Shown one piece after another: positions 12,501 to 27,500 of a stretch of DNA of 64,000 bases. Source of the DNA: Sthenelais limicola (lineage: Eukaryota; Annelida; Polychaeta; Phyllodocida; Sigalionidae). Every line of letters starts with the position of its first letter. Within the stretch, counting starts at the first letter, position 1. The DNA is taken from assembly GCA_942159475.1 (NCBI GenBank), contig OW804094.1, positions 19,511,067 to 19,575,066 of the forward strand, written 5' to 3'. The position numbers were made by a program, and so were the translations under genes. The notes under the pieces are model-generated. The model was given only the letters and a program-made list of their open reading frames with translations, searched no databases and had not been told where the DNA came from.

Positions 12501-15500
12501 TTTTACACATACAGAAATGGTTGAACAATCTTCATTAGATACACTTTGAAATCCTATTTGGAAACTTACATGCATGATCCTGACTGTGACATGTTCATGT
12601 AACCATGGTAACTTCTCCCATGATCCTCCTTTTGGTAGCATGTCTCATAGGCTGTAAAGGAAAAACAGCTTTTTATCTTCAACATAGACATAGACTTTTT
12701 AGTTTTCAATGAGCCTTTTCACACTATGAAAGAAAAGGTACATGACAAAATTGTTTACTCCATGGAGTTTAAGCAAAATGTGTCACTTAGAAACGCACAA
12801 ATATATTTAATAAACTTTCTTGTAACTTGGTACATGTATATTAAGCATCTAAAAGTAGATGTCTTAAGGGAATCAAAAAAGAACACGTCAAGGCACTCTT
12901 GGAAAAACTGCGTTCACAAAGAAAGAGAGGACCTTTTTCTGTATTATGTAACTGTTTTACAAATCGTAAGTGAAAGCTCTATATTCATAGAACCTCAACT
13001 TCTAGTCACCGCATTCCAACAAAGAGATTTTGTAAATAAATCACTTTGAAAAATATCAATTTTGCGTGATTCATTTTTCTGTAACTCATCACGTTTTTTT
13101 TTGGAATGTTTATCCGGGAGTACAATTGCTTAGAACTTAAATTTATATATATATTGAAACTTTATTTTCATTTTGTCATACATAAGGTCTATATGAAAAT
13201 GGGACTCTTGTCTCTGTCTAAGATAGTTCTTCCGACGGGCCCTTCTACATCTAAATAGTAAATAGCGGTTTACACATAGCAAACAATAGAATAAATCAAG
13301 ATAATATAACATAAAGTACACTTGGCTAGTTAGCCTTGCAGAACAGTCAAATAAGAGTTGGAGTAAGTCTTGCATGCTTGTATCAGATAAGTGCTTATTA
13401 TAGCATTACATTAACATCAACATCTCGTGGATTTCTCCTTTGTACTCCCTTAGCATATAATCTCTAAGACCCTGCCCACACACAGCCAATTTGCCTTCCA
13501 ATTGCCTCCCGATTTCGGTCTTCCAATGAATCCTAGGATTTCATTTCCAATCCTGGTTTATGTATAAGGAATGTCCTAAAAAATAATTTTGAATTAAATT
13601 TCAAATAAAATGTACCTTTATAGTGGCAGAAGTGTAGAGACACATAGCCTGACCTCTCCTGTATAGTGCTGGGTACCAGTCCCCTCACCTTGACTCTGCC
13701 TCCTGGTCCCACACCAAGTCTGATGACGTCACTAGTAGCGTCCATATACAGCACATTCTGACATTCTTCACCAAACTGTGGGCAAAAATACAAACTCACC
13801 AAAATTTGTTTTCATCACGGATCAGTAATAGAAACTCTTTCCTTTAATATGCTACATTGGTGATGCACACACACATACATATAGTTATTTAATAAATCAT
13901 AGATGTATGTTTCAAAGCCAGAACCTAACCAAGTAGAAAGAGGACGGCCATAATCATGTTTATTCTTATATACTAGACAGATTACAGCGATTACACAGGG
14001 CCTGGACTGGATTGGCTTATCCTGACTGGACCAATTAATTATCTTGATAAATAAAGGATCCAATCAACCACAGGTTAACAATAAACTAAATGTGATGGAT
14101 ACGAGGCCAGAGTGACCAGCATCGCACCTGACCAATACCCAACCTACCTCTTGTCGCAGTGTCCAGGTCAGTTAGTTATCTCCCCTTCTTTCTCCCTCCC
14201 ACTCTTAATAAGTACCCCGCTCCCCTGGCTGTACATACAGCCCATTCAAGTGACTACTCCCTCCCCTAGCAGACCTGCTGGTCATCTCCCTTCCCCTCCC
14301 TCCCACAAGATCAAAATCTAAGATAACAGTGATGTAGTCATTGGTGCGTACTTTGGAGAATAGAAAGAAGTTCATGAGTGTGTGGCGGGAAGAAGGGTGG
14401 TTAGGCCTCTGAGTTGGTAGAGGGCGTGGCAGATGTATTTCGGAATAAGACTTCAAACAAACATTCAAACCCCAAAGTATAGGTCTGAATTTTACAACAT
14501 GATTCTTTGATTTAGTTTTTTTTAAGGTTCTAAAGAGACATATCTTAAACACAATGCTAAATGCCAATTAACAAATTAGTCCCGGTCCTGTAATACATAA
14601 ATTAATCAATATCAAACTTGACTCATATATATAGTATTTATCTGGGTTCTTCTTTTATCTTTGTATATGGACGACTCCACTCACCCACCTACTTTCAAAT
14701 ATCTTTCAAACCCTCATCATGTCATCTATTTTTTTCATAAATTCATCAAATATTATTTCTCATCAATCATAATAAGTGTACTAAGATCGAAAAGTGCAAT
14801 TTAATGTATACAGTAGACCTCGTAAATATTGCTTGTTTTTGCAATCATGTATAACTGTAACATTAGGAAAATGTTTTTGATACACATTTTTTAGCCTTGT
14901 AGAGGCGTCGTTGGCAGGAAATTGAATAAAGAATGTGATTAAAAACAAAAGAAACTGTAACATCTGAATCAGAATTTGTTGGAAAAAAAATCTAAAATTG
15001 CTCTTACCTTGATCATACTGAAGGGTAATGGTGTGGGTAGTTTAGCTGTGAGTATATGGTGCCTGTCCTGTCTGCAGCACAACCCCATACTGTAGGAGGA
15101 GTTGCTCAGGATCTCTATAAAGCTCAGTTCTTGTGAGGAGATGCTCATTCTCTGGTTACTGCCACTTACATCAATATAACCCTCCTGGAAACCTGCCACC
15201 TCGCAAATAATATATGTGATGTGTTAAGTCAAAAGTTGTTTTCAAAGTGATTCATTCACAAGATCTCTTTTGTGGAATCAGGGAGGTATATACAGAGGGA
15301 GTGGAAGCGGCTCACTGGTTCAAGCAGGACATGCGTGTCCATTATATGGTCTAACCACTGTATGCCAGGTGACGCTGCAGTACTTTTGGAGGGTTTAGCC
15401 CAGGACATATCCCTGGGGATGTTGGGGGAGTGGGGGTTGCAATTGATAAGTGCATGATACTAATATTAAGATGTATTAGTTAGATCCTATTAACTGTTAC

Positions 15501-18500
15501 ATAGATGTAGATGAGAAGCTGATGTGTATTGTTTTTATTAATGTAAACAACTCCCTTTAAATAAAACAAAAAAAAACAAAAAAAACTTCTCCCTTTAACC
15601 AAACACTCCTAATTGAGACATTAGAAAAATTGTCCTCAAATTTATTTTTGGCATATCACTATCACTACCACTTAGCCAAAAACCCACTGGAAGACCTGGA
15701 ATTTACTTTCAGATGCGAGTCTCCTTTTTGTACAAATTTTGTGTATGAATAAAAAACGCATTGAATAGGGGAGTTCCATAGCCGCCATTTTGAATGTTGT
15801 TTCATATGGAATTATGGGAGTAATGGTACAGTATAAAATCTATAGAAAACATGTTATCCTTAGCTAGGAATACTTATCAGTGGTCCAATATCAATATCCA
15901 TGTGTTTCAGATGTTTCTATAACACACAACTTCATCTTTCCCATCATGCATTTGGTTTCTATAGATCATTTACACAAGCTATGATATTGTTGAAAACATT
16001 GTCACAATTTTCCATAAAATTCTTGCTAAATATTTGTTTATCACATTTGAACTGAATCTATCCCATCATGCACTGTTATAGACATGCGCAGTGGCACATG
16101 CAAATCCCCTAATGAATTGAATAGTGACATACCACGTGGGCATGGTCCAGCCTGTCTGTACAAGCAGTAAGTTCCTGCAGGCCACCTCTGGCGCACCCTA
16201 GTGTCCGCTGGTGTAGTCTGATCCGCCATAACACAACTGGCTAGCACTGCCTCACCAACGCCACCTGGTAGTGTATCCATCTCTTCACGCTCTATATTTA
16301 GCTCTTCATCCTGCAGTGACGTCATCCATGCCCTTGTCTGTGTCCATATTACATCTGGCGTCTCTGGACAGCCGTAGACACTCCTTGGTAGGCCGTAACT
16401 GCCTTCCAACCAACTGGATAAGTCTGTGGTGAAGGGTGATAGGGAATTACATTAGAGCCATATACATGTCTAGTCTTATAGTGAAGTGGTTAGCATGTGA
16501 GACTTCCAAACTGGACATTGTGATGTCGAGTCCCATGGCAGACAGCCTTTTTACTCTTGTCTCATTTTTGAGTCATTTTATTATTTTATTTTTAATAAAA
16601 TCTTCACATCTGTGACTTGTTTTTTAAAAAAAAAAACTCACACACTTAGTTATAGATCTTATTCTCTTTCGATTAGTGAAAGAATTAGAGAGGCTAGGAT
16701 TGACTTAAGTGACAAAAGTGAGTTAAATGAGGTTCTGGAATACAATGGTTCTCCGGACCAGAGGCTTGGGTGGCAGTACTAAGCTTGTGTTTATTTTCGG
16801 TGAAAAATGGTTTTCGCATGGGGCCACAACTCATCCAGAAAACTCAAAACTATATTCAAAATCAGAAGCAAAGAACTATGTACAATTCAATACTAGTTTC
16901 ACCTTTGACTTTGTCTCTCCATTGACAGTCCGATGGATGTAGACAGCACACTCTGGCAGGGTATCCTGTACATATATCTTCAGCCTCATACTCATAGGGG
17001 CAGCACTGTCGCGACACACACTCCGCCTTGTGGTGTTCACACAAACTATCATTGCCTGGATACTCTGGATACAAGAACAAATGAATTCAGGTTATTTGTG
17101 AACGTTAAAGTTTTTTTCAAATAAATGGAATAATGTCGTATAAGTACATGTAATAATTTGGTACATGTACTTATACCACTTGGGAATTAGATACACTGAA
17201 AATGATTACATCCCCACAAAGAGAACCTGTGATCAAATCCCCTTGAAAAATATCAATTTTGCAACGTTTGACTCAATTTCTGAAACACAATCACAGGCCA
17301 ATCTATCAAATTAGATTTGCAATGTTACAAAATACTTGGGTCAGATTTTCAGAATGTTTGCAGATGTACACAATTAGTAAAGCCTGCTAAATTAGGCAGC
17401 AATTTGGTCAATGCTAGGTAAATTACAATATATTCGGCATTGCATTGATTATAGCAATCCGTCTGGTTAGGTTGAACTGTATTTCAACTTCATTTTTGTC
17501 TGAAATTTGACACATTTTACACATAAGTAGTGTAAGGTGTACGATTTCATTCCCCCACGAATGGTAGTGAATTTTAAAAATCCTTTGATGTTTTAGCGGT
17601 TATTTGAGAGGACTGGTGAAGATGAATTTTATATTTTCTGGCGACTTACTCATTATTGGGTTTGGGTTGACGTAGGTGTAATGGGGTGCATCAATCTCTT
17701 TGTTGATCTTTCCTGCACATGTCTGAAACTTGTACCAGCAAGTTGCAGGGTTGGGCCTGTAGACAAAAGCTACACAAAGCCACATGGTCCTGCAAGCATC
17801 CGCGCACTGCTGCAAGCTTTTCCCTGAAACACCGTCCATAATGTCATCCGCAGTGCACTTTCCATACTCTCCCGTAAATCCTTCCACTAAAGGCACTTGT
17901 GGATCTTTAAAATAGAATCAAGTTTAGTTTAAGTTATGTTTATTCAGCAATAGCATTTGTGTTGCTTTTCTCAGCGACCACTGATCAAGTACAAGGTTAT
18001 ACAATATAAAGGTATGATTCCACTGGATCGCTGGTATATGTGCTCATGACTCGCTCTTGCTGCGCTTGTTTATAGTGTTTATTCCATTCGCTCATCACGC
18101 GCTAATATTTTTGGCCCAAGACAAGCGCAGAGCGATTCTACTGGTAGGCTTGTTTACTTATGAAATCAATAGCAAATGCATTGGTGCGCTCTCACTGCAC
18201 TCTTAGTCTGCTAGTTTAACAGGCAGAAAGAGTGGCGTGTTGTTGTGCTCAAATCAAACAAACAGATATTAGCGCAACGTCAAAAAGAAGCGCAAGTAGC
18301 AGTTTTTAAGAGCGTATAGAAAGTGCACTAACCAATTCTATTGGATTGCTCTGGTTTCATTTTGAATTCGCTTGTGAGGTGCTCAGGGAAATAAAAAGAG
18401 CAGACCATGAGCGGACCAAAAGAGCGAGCCAGTGGAATCGCCGCCTATGAGAGGAAGCGATCAATTTTAGTTACATCCCCATCGTATAAAATGATTACAG

Positions 18501-21500
18501 AGAGAAAAAATCCACAAACAACAATATATAGCAGGTTATAAGGACATAATTACAGTAAGACACATTTTACACACAGTGATACAATGAGAACCCTAAGTGA
18601 CGATGAGTTTTTACAAAAGAGTAAACACATCAAGACATACATACATGTCACCCACACAAGTAGTGGAAGTATGTTTTTTTTTTAAAGATTTTATTTATCC
18701 TGGGTACTCAAGTCCCTTGACAGAGATTTTTACCCATCCCAGCAGGTAGTCGGTATAAACAAGAAAAGTTTTTAGTCAACATGATTCAGATAGAAAATCA
18801 ATATAAAGAATTATATACATGTTTGCTTGCACTTTGCCACTCAGATCGTGTTGATGGAGTGTGAGAATTTCAAAGGCAATTTATATATATACAGATTTTA
18901 TTCCGACTTTTTCATCAAGCATACAATATTTCACATCATCATACATATTGAATCATAATGAATCAGGAATTGGGCATTAATAACCATCTGTAACCAGGTA
19001 TTCTAGATCACCCAAACAAATAAAATGAAGTGTAAAGTGTAAAAGTTTGTAATGCTTATTATAATGTCATAGATTAATGATCATATCATTGCTGTAAGTT
19101 CATGTTTGCCCAGAGATTCGATGCAATTCTTTACAGGAGTGTTAGTGTCATGCCAATTTACCAGTTATTACTTGTAAGGTAGATTAAGACTTGCTCAACT
19201 ATATGTTAAGTCAAAGAAAATGTTTTCTACACATTGCCAACCATCTCACCTGAAGTAGGGCAAACAAAATCATCATTTACTGAACGACCAAGATCGATAT
19301 ACAGCGATACCTTCCCTCTCTACTATATGTTAAGTCAAAGAAAATGTTTTCTACACTTTACCACTCATATCATGCAGATGGAGTGTAGAAGACAGGTTCG
19401 CATTTTTTGTTACAGATCAAATTTATATTAAGTTATTCTACAATAAATAGAGAGTTTAACCAGACTTTTTGATTAGATTTAAAGGCCTCCATTGTGAGTA
19501 GATGCAATAAAACAAATACGGTCAAGCTAAACATAAAATAATGATAATAATAATGGATATATGCTCATACAATTTCATCAGATTCGTAGTAAAAGTAAGG
19601 ATGGAGGCAGGTTGTGCTAGGTAATCGGTGTTATTTTATAAAAAATATCTAATTATTATCTTATGTACTTTTGTATTGTAAAACCAGTCAATTGCTCACA
19701 ACCTGACCTCCTATCCTTGTAATACATATATTTTTACCTTATACAATAATTTAGTAATGACGTTTTTGTAGAAATTTCATATACTATCTAGTAGATGTGT
19801 TTGTTCAGTCATGAGTTGTTAATCTCTCCTTCTCTAATTATTGCTACACAAATATAAATATAACTCTGTAATTTGTATACTATAATACTTATTATGTTTA
19901 TATTATGATATTTTTGGAAGCAAATCTGTGAAACTGGGAATACTGTCCATGCGGCATAATATTTTGCACAGAATAAACTATTTAAACAAACAACCAATCA
20001 TGAAGTTGAATTATTTTGGCATTTTGTGGGTTTTATTCCTGATCCTTACGTGTTTCGCCCTATATTATATTCGCCCTATATATTATTTGGACAGTAAAGG
20101 AATGTCATGTGTTTAATGTGTTGAACAAGCCAATTTATACTAAGCAACTTTAAGAACTTACCTGGAATATTCTGTCCAACTGTCAGTGAACCAAGTGTAA
20201 GGAGTAATAAAACCATCCTGACAGCACCTGAAACATAGACATAGAAACGCAAGGATATATATTTTATAAACTGTCTTGAAATTTGGTACATATATTTATA
20301 CAACCTCGAAGGCTAGACACCCCAGAGTTGAGAGCTTTCCAACAAAATGATTTTGAAATAGATCACAAATTTATCCATGAAGTTCTTGTACAAACATAAT
20401 TATCACAGTACATATTTATTCTCTTAAAGCTGATGGCTTGATGGCTTGATGGCTCTGATTGTAATGTTTATCTTCCTTCCTGTGTTCATTTTATTCATAT
20501 CCATTGTGCCATGTTTACTTGATTGATGAGGAAATAGTATATTCCCATATTGTGATTGAAATTAAAGGCAGAACGAAAGGCAACTAAACAGGTCAATTGC
20601 AAAATCAATTCAGCAAGGTTTGTTCTCATATCGTATTGTGTTTACTCTGTCATATTTGGTTGGGAATATACGTTTGTGTCCCACTTTGGGAGAGAAAAAA
20701 CATAAATTCCCTGTGAATCAATTCAGCTAGATTTGTCAGGGTATGGTCCCTGTTTACTCAGACATGTTTGAGTAAAGGTAGACCATTAGGTTTCACACAT
20801 AAGAGAAAGGGGGTTTATCGGCTATCAATGCAGTATGTAATGAGCGATTAGAACCTGACATTGTAGGGGGGCCGGGTGTATGCATTCTTAGGGACAAACT
20901 GAGGCGGAGCCGAAGTTTTCCCTAAAAATGCATACACCCGGACCCCCCCCCCCCTACAATGGAAGGGTCTTATTGCTTTAGTCTGCATTGTTGAGATGCT
21001 CACACACACGGCTACCCCCCGCTCAGCACCAACATGGACTGGGCTAAACTCTTAGCACCGCTGAGTCCCGCTCAGTGTTCACCAGTGCGGGACGACCACG
21101 TTACACCACACCTCCACAACAAACCACCAAATCTCAACAATTCGAGACTAAAGTATAATAATACATTGTTTTCTTTGTAATATGTACAAGTTCTGCTGAA
21201 ACTTAAGAGATTTAATTGATAACAGATGTGTCTAGAACGTAGACTTAAGAGTCCAACATATAGATAGACCCTGATGAGAATGTGTCTGTCCGAGATGTTT
21301 GTTTTTTCGTAGCCCACAAGCAGAGGACAGTGTAAGTGTCCCCAGTTCCACATTCAAATTTAGGTTCTATATTTACTCCCATGTTGCTCTGCTTACCTTA
21401 TATGGCTATGTCATAATGCTAATAAGTTAATAAGCTATCAAAAGGATAATTATTATCTAGAAGGCAATGTAAATGGGTGAAGTCGCCAGCAAATGCACAA

Positions 21501-24500
21501 TTGGCCTTCACCAATCCTCTCAAATAACCCAAATTTAGGACGAAGATCAGCTTCAAAATATAGTTCAATATAACCAAACAGGTTAATTGAATGAATACAA
21601 TACGGAATACACTCAGATATACCTGGTATTTATCACTTTTAACTTTAATTTAGCCAAATTTATTAAACGTGTAGAACTTTCGATTCTGCATTTTCTGAAA
21701 GTCTGACCCAACTTCTATTGTTCTAAAGCAGTACTGAGGAAAACGAACATCGTCGTGTGATGTATCTGTGATACATAAATATTGTGTTTGACATACACCA
21801 GGTGGCCTCGCTGACCACCTGCTGACCGCACCACTGGTCACTCACTCACCTCACAGCTACCTGCCTAGCCGGACCTACCAGTGAAATCTTTTCTTTTTCT
21901 TTAATAAATGGGCGGACACAAATGTTCGTTAAACTTGTTCTCCAACATTTGTTTTGTTCTCCTATTTCATTAACAATAACACGCAGCTAATTTACCAGCC
22001 ATTGTCCACTATATTGCAAACATTTTTTTCTAAAATAAAAAAAATCAAACTTAAATTATAGAAATTGTTAATACATGTTTTAATGTTTACTATCATTGGA
22101 ATCGGCTTGATCTCATCTTTTCAAATATGATCAGATGTCAAAATCCATCTTTTTAGACTTGTGACTCTTTTTCCTGTAACATATCACATATTTTTTATAC
22201 ATCTATCGTAAAAAACATCACCGATCAGGGATAGTATTATATGTTTGTAAACTAGCCTCGCTGAGTGTTATGAATATTTCTTCATGTTCTACTTAATCAT
22301 TGCTTCCTGAAAGCAACATTTCGTATTAACGACATGATTATTGAATGTTGGGGTGTTGTCTACGACTATCTCTAGATATTTATATTCTTCTGTTTCTTGT
22401 AGCAACTGCCGATTTAGCACAAGTGTCATGTGTTCCAGAAAAAAGAGTCACAAGTCGCAAAAAGTGATTTATCTCTCTGCCGGAATGTTCTCCCGTTTGG
22501 GTGGTTTAGCGCTCAAAGTCATATAAATGCATGTACCAAATTTGAGGACAAAATATTAAACGCATCATCAATTGTGTTCCGAAGGTCATCTTATGGAGTA
22601 TTTAGTTACTTTACTGGTAATTGCCCACCATGAAATATTGCAGTTTTCTTTTGAAAAATAAAAATATTGAAATATTCAATAGCTGTCCTAATGTTTACTA
22701 TCATTGAAAACGGCTTGAACCAAACCCATCAAATATGATGCTATCTCAAAATCCATTTTTTGCGACTTGTGACTCATTTTCATGAAACACGTCACAAATC
22801 CAGTTTCTTTGATGTTATACATGTACTGCTAGGTTCGGAGAGAAAAGGCCTGTGACTTTGGCTTGCATGATGGCATTGATTGATATCCCATCATACCGAC
22901 GTCATTTTGCCTCATTGAGACCCTTAGATCCAGGATTAAAAACCAGGTATGACCCATAGGGTCAGATTTTCAGAAAGTGCACAATCTACAGTGCTACACA
23001 TCTATCAAATTCTGCTATATATACGTATATCTGAGTATATTCTGTATCGTATTCATCCAATAAATCTCTCTGGTTATGTTGAACTGTATTTTGAACCTGA
23101 TTTTCGTCTTAAATTTGGGTTATTTGAGAAGATTGGTGAAGGTCAATTGTACATTTTCTGAAAATCTGACCCATAACTGGCTAACAAGGATCCCTGTGGT
23201 GAACAAGGTGTTCAAGATCACAGACTCTAGAGAGAAGTTTCCTTCTCGTGTCAGAATTGAATCGCAAATGCAAGCATGTTCATTATAATCATTATTATCG
23301 GTTGTGGTCAAAATGGCAAACATACCCCCAAACTGTCGGTCCAAAATCCTTAAAGAGTTTTGCATGTATTGTGTGGTATCATATCGCTAAGGTGGGTATT
23401 CATGTGTATTCATGTCACATACTTACAGTTATGAAACTATTCACAAAACCAATTTGTTAATTGACCTGTATGTATTTGTAGTGCCATGAAGTAACACTAA
23501 ACACTCTCCATATACTACTTGTATTGAAAAGCTCCATACAGCTAATCTATACTGCTATACATACTGTTTAACACCAGATGGACCTGTGTGCCATAACTGT
23601 GTATTTACTGTGTTTCCATCTTATACTATTACCAATGTCATCATGTACCAAGTTCAAACACCCTTATGTATGACACTGTAAATATACCAACATCTCGCCT
23701 TCTGCTTCATTAAAATCAAAGTAATAATATTAGACACTTGTCTGTGTTATTTATTCTCCTCCTCAAACGAAACCGGGTCACTACATATTTAGCAAGACTG
23801 ATTTGCACTGATAAGTGTAATTATACCAAGATAGGTGTGCATATCCACAAAAAGAGGGCCAGATTATCCCATGACATATATGCATATGAACATTTCACTA
23901 GAGAAATCTGCTTTTTGAATACACCGGATTTACACTCCTATTTTAATTGGTTTGCGTAAATCTAATTGCGCCAATCAATGCTGCTCATTTCATGACGCAA
24001 GGTTGTCGGTGCTTGAAGGGCTGTGAGTCATTAACTAAAGGTAAATAATTATCAAACAATGCTTGAATATATATCATGGCATAAAAATAGAACAAAACTT
24101 GAGCTGCATATGCGACAAAGCATTCACAAAACCCTTGTGGCTTTTGGTGAATAGCTTTCACTGACTGGGAAACGGGCTGGGAAATACATGCATTAAGGAT
24201 GCATTAACACACTACATGTATATTGATGTCCACTTAGCGCAGCTTTTCTCGCAAATGTGAGAACTAAAAGCAAAGCAAATCTGAGACCTAAAGCTTCATC
24301 TACAAACGTGTCAGAGCAAATTCATATATGTGATGTTATTTAGGGAAATGAGTCACAACAAAAGGATTTTGAGATATCATCATATTTGTGATCTGTTACA
24401 GAAATATGAGTCATAAGTCGCTAAAAATAGATTTTGAGATATCACCATATTTGAAAAGATGATATCAAGCCGATTCCAATGGTAGTAAACACTATAGGAC

Positions 24501-27500
24501 ATCTAAGTAGTGTTTCTATATTTTAAGTTTTTTAAAGTTGTTAATATTTTTGGGAGGATAATTACTAATAAAGTTTTTAAATATACTCCATAAGATGACC
24601 ATAGAAATGCTATCCAAGATAGGGAGAATTAGTAGACTTTACAGTTTAACAAATTCTAGCTCATGAGTTTAAATCCATATTTGCAAACCATCCCAACATC
24701 TGTATCATATGGACTGCATAAACATATGCTAATATAGCAATATCTGCAGATATTGAGGTTTTTACTGTGTGATGTAAGTAATTCCCCTACTGGTCACACA
24801 TAAATACTTAAAATTATGAATAATAGTTGATAAAGGATATCAATTGGGGTTTTTGATTAATCCGTTTGAACTTATAAAAACTTATAACTTATAAAAAGTA
24901 AAATTAGTAGCATATATAATATGGATAGATCTATATATTAGGAAAAAAATAAAATATTGCGTCTGGCCCATATTAATTTTATCTTGACATAGAATAACTT
25001 CATATGCAATTTGTGGTTGAAACTTTGCATTTTGTTACAATTTTGCAGCATTTTCAGGTTTAAAAGGGCTTATTATGACAAATGATAATTCTTTAGTGAA
25101 ATCTATTATTCAAGTAGTTTTTAATTGATTTGAAAAAGTAAAGGTAAATATAGGCTATAATGTATCTAAAGAGTAGTTCTCTCATTATGTATTTGCAATG
25201 TACGTGTGTGGCATAAGTGGGTCAGATTTTCAGAAAATGTACAATGCACCTTCACCAATCCTCTCAAATAACCCACATTTAAGACAAAAATGAGCTTCAA
25301 AATGCAGTTTAACATAACAGAACTGATACTTTAAATCAATTCGATACCAAATATACTCAGATATACCCAGTATTCTTCACTTTTCAGCCTAATTTATGAG
25401 AATTTCCCAAATGCGTAGAGCTACCAATTGTACATTTTCTTAAAGTCTGACCCAAGTATAGGCCTTGCTTACCATAGGATCTGACCCTTTTATCATGTGT
25501 AAATAGTCAAAATATGATTTCAAGTGGATATAGGACTTCAAAGGTGTAAAGGGTGTGCCCCCTATTGTTGTTATTTCAAGAAAAAGAAAATTAATCCACC
25601 TGATCAAGTGATCGATCACCTGTGAAGTATCCATTTTCTTTCATGTGACGTAATTAAGTATAGCTCTCGATGGCTATTGGATCTGTCATTTTTGTCATGT
25701 GTAAATGATTGAAGTAATCATTTCAACCCTATATTGGATAATGAATAGTGTACCAAGGGCTATACTTATGTCAATAAGGAGGAAGACAAAAATAGTCAGC
25801 CGTTTACTGAAAGAAGTGGGTGAATTGGAAAGAGAATTACTTTTGATATCAGAAAACAACCCCCAACCCATTGTAAGTATTGATCATTAGGTATTGAGAC
25901 TACAGGTACTTATCAGAACTGATAGAAAGACACAAAATATGGTTCTCATCTGTCTCATCTTTAGTGGAAATTATTGAGTTTTCAATAAATTCCAACAATG
26001 AAGGCTCTACTTTCGTCACAGTAAGTGAGGAAAAACATTCAAAAGGTGAATCTATTATTTTTTTCTACATCATCTGTAATGTAATGAACAGCAATTCCTA
26101 AGGTAACATATTGTTAAAACAACACTAAGAAATATATTAAATATATTTTAAATTTTGTCCACTCAAAATGCACCAGAATTACCGTTGAAGGAGTGTATTT
26201 TTTTAATTTCCCAGAGGAGGAGAACCTTCCTGGACCTTCCTCTAACGGCTTCGCGCCTTCGGCGCTCACAGAGTCCCCAACATGTGCCCTTTTCTAAGAC
26301 CTGAACCCCCCCTTCATGAAATCCTGGATCCGCCCCTGAACCCCCAAACCCACTACATAAGTATGATAACTTTATTTCTTAACAAAAATGTTCAAAAGCA
26401 AAAAGTGATATTTCTAGGTGGGCAAATATCAGTAAATTAACTAAATATACTCCATATAAAGACCTTCAAAATGCAAGGATAGATTTAATACAATGTCCTG
26501 ATATTTGGTACATGGATTCATATATATGACTAAAGGTGCTAAACTCTCCCAAAAACCAGCACACTTTTTAGGAGAGAATTTCATGCTACCATGCAATAAC
26601 AAAACACATTAATGTTGGAAATGTTTGCCCATGAAGATAATGGAGTAGATAAAATTTCAACTAATGGGGTAGATACAAATAGACCACCTGACAGATAAAG
26701 GATAAAAGGCGGTGATAGCGACGTGGGATGTACTCAAGTTGTAATGAATCTCATTAGGAACTGGTGGAATTATCATGGTCAATCAATGCTGTCATACAAG
26801 CATTCATTACTCAGTATACAGATACATACGGGTTAAAGGCCGGACACAGCATATATAAACGGCCCATGGCTCTGCCCAGCAGTCCTCCCAATACATTCAA
26901 ACCATAGACTCAATACCAACTAGGGGTAATATTCTTCCAGATAACATGAATTATATATATATATATAATGAACCACTTACCTACAAAGTTCCTGAACATA
27001 TACATGAATGTATATAGGTCATATCCTCATAAATAGTTGATTTAGTCATATCCATAGAGAAGTGTAAATTCAGTGTTTTCATGAAAAATTTGTAAATATG
27101 AGAACCGTTAGCCAGGGAATGATTGACAGGTAGGTATCCATAGTAACCATGCAGCGTGTGTACATACATACATACCAAGCACATGGCCACTCCATGATCT
27201 GCCCCACCCCTCTCACCCACATCCCTTTACTGCCTCTGATGGCCCATGTATGGGAGAGGAGATGGGATAGATATATTCCAAATGACTCAATGCCAAACTA
27301 TTGTAGGGGCTAGATATACATTCAAAATCCACACAGCTCAGCAGTGTATCTCTCAATAGTCCTATGTATATGCCCAGAAAAGGACTCCTACCAAGCCCTA
27401 GGTCCGAAGTGAACTGACCTTACACACAAGGCAGAACTGATGGGATAGGACAGGAATCATATATACAAACTTGAAACACTAAACCTAGTCTTAGACAAGA

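Noticed and set aside
22949..23365. Recurrent small ORFs with LVKVNCTFSENLTH on either strand across the window
   Set aside because: This peptide is the MITE B right half read in one frame. It occurs wherever that repeat does and has no conserved start or codon pattern.
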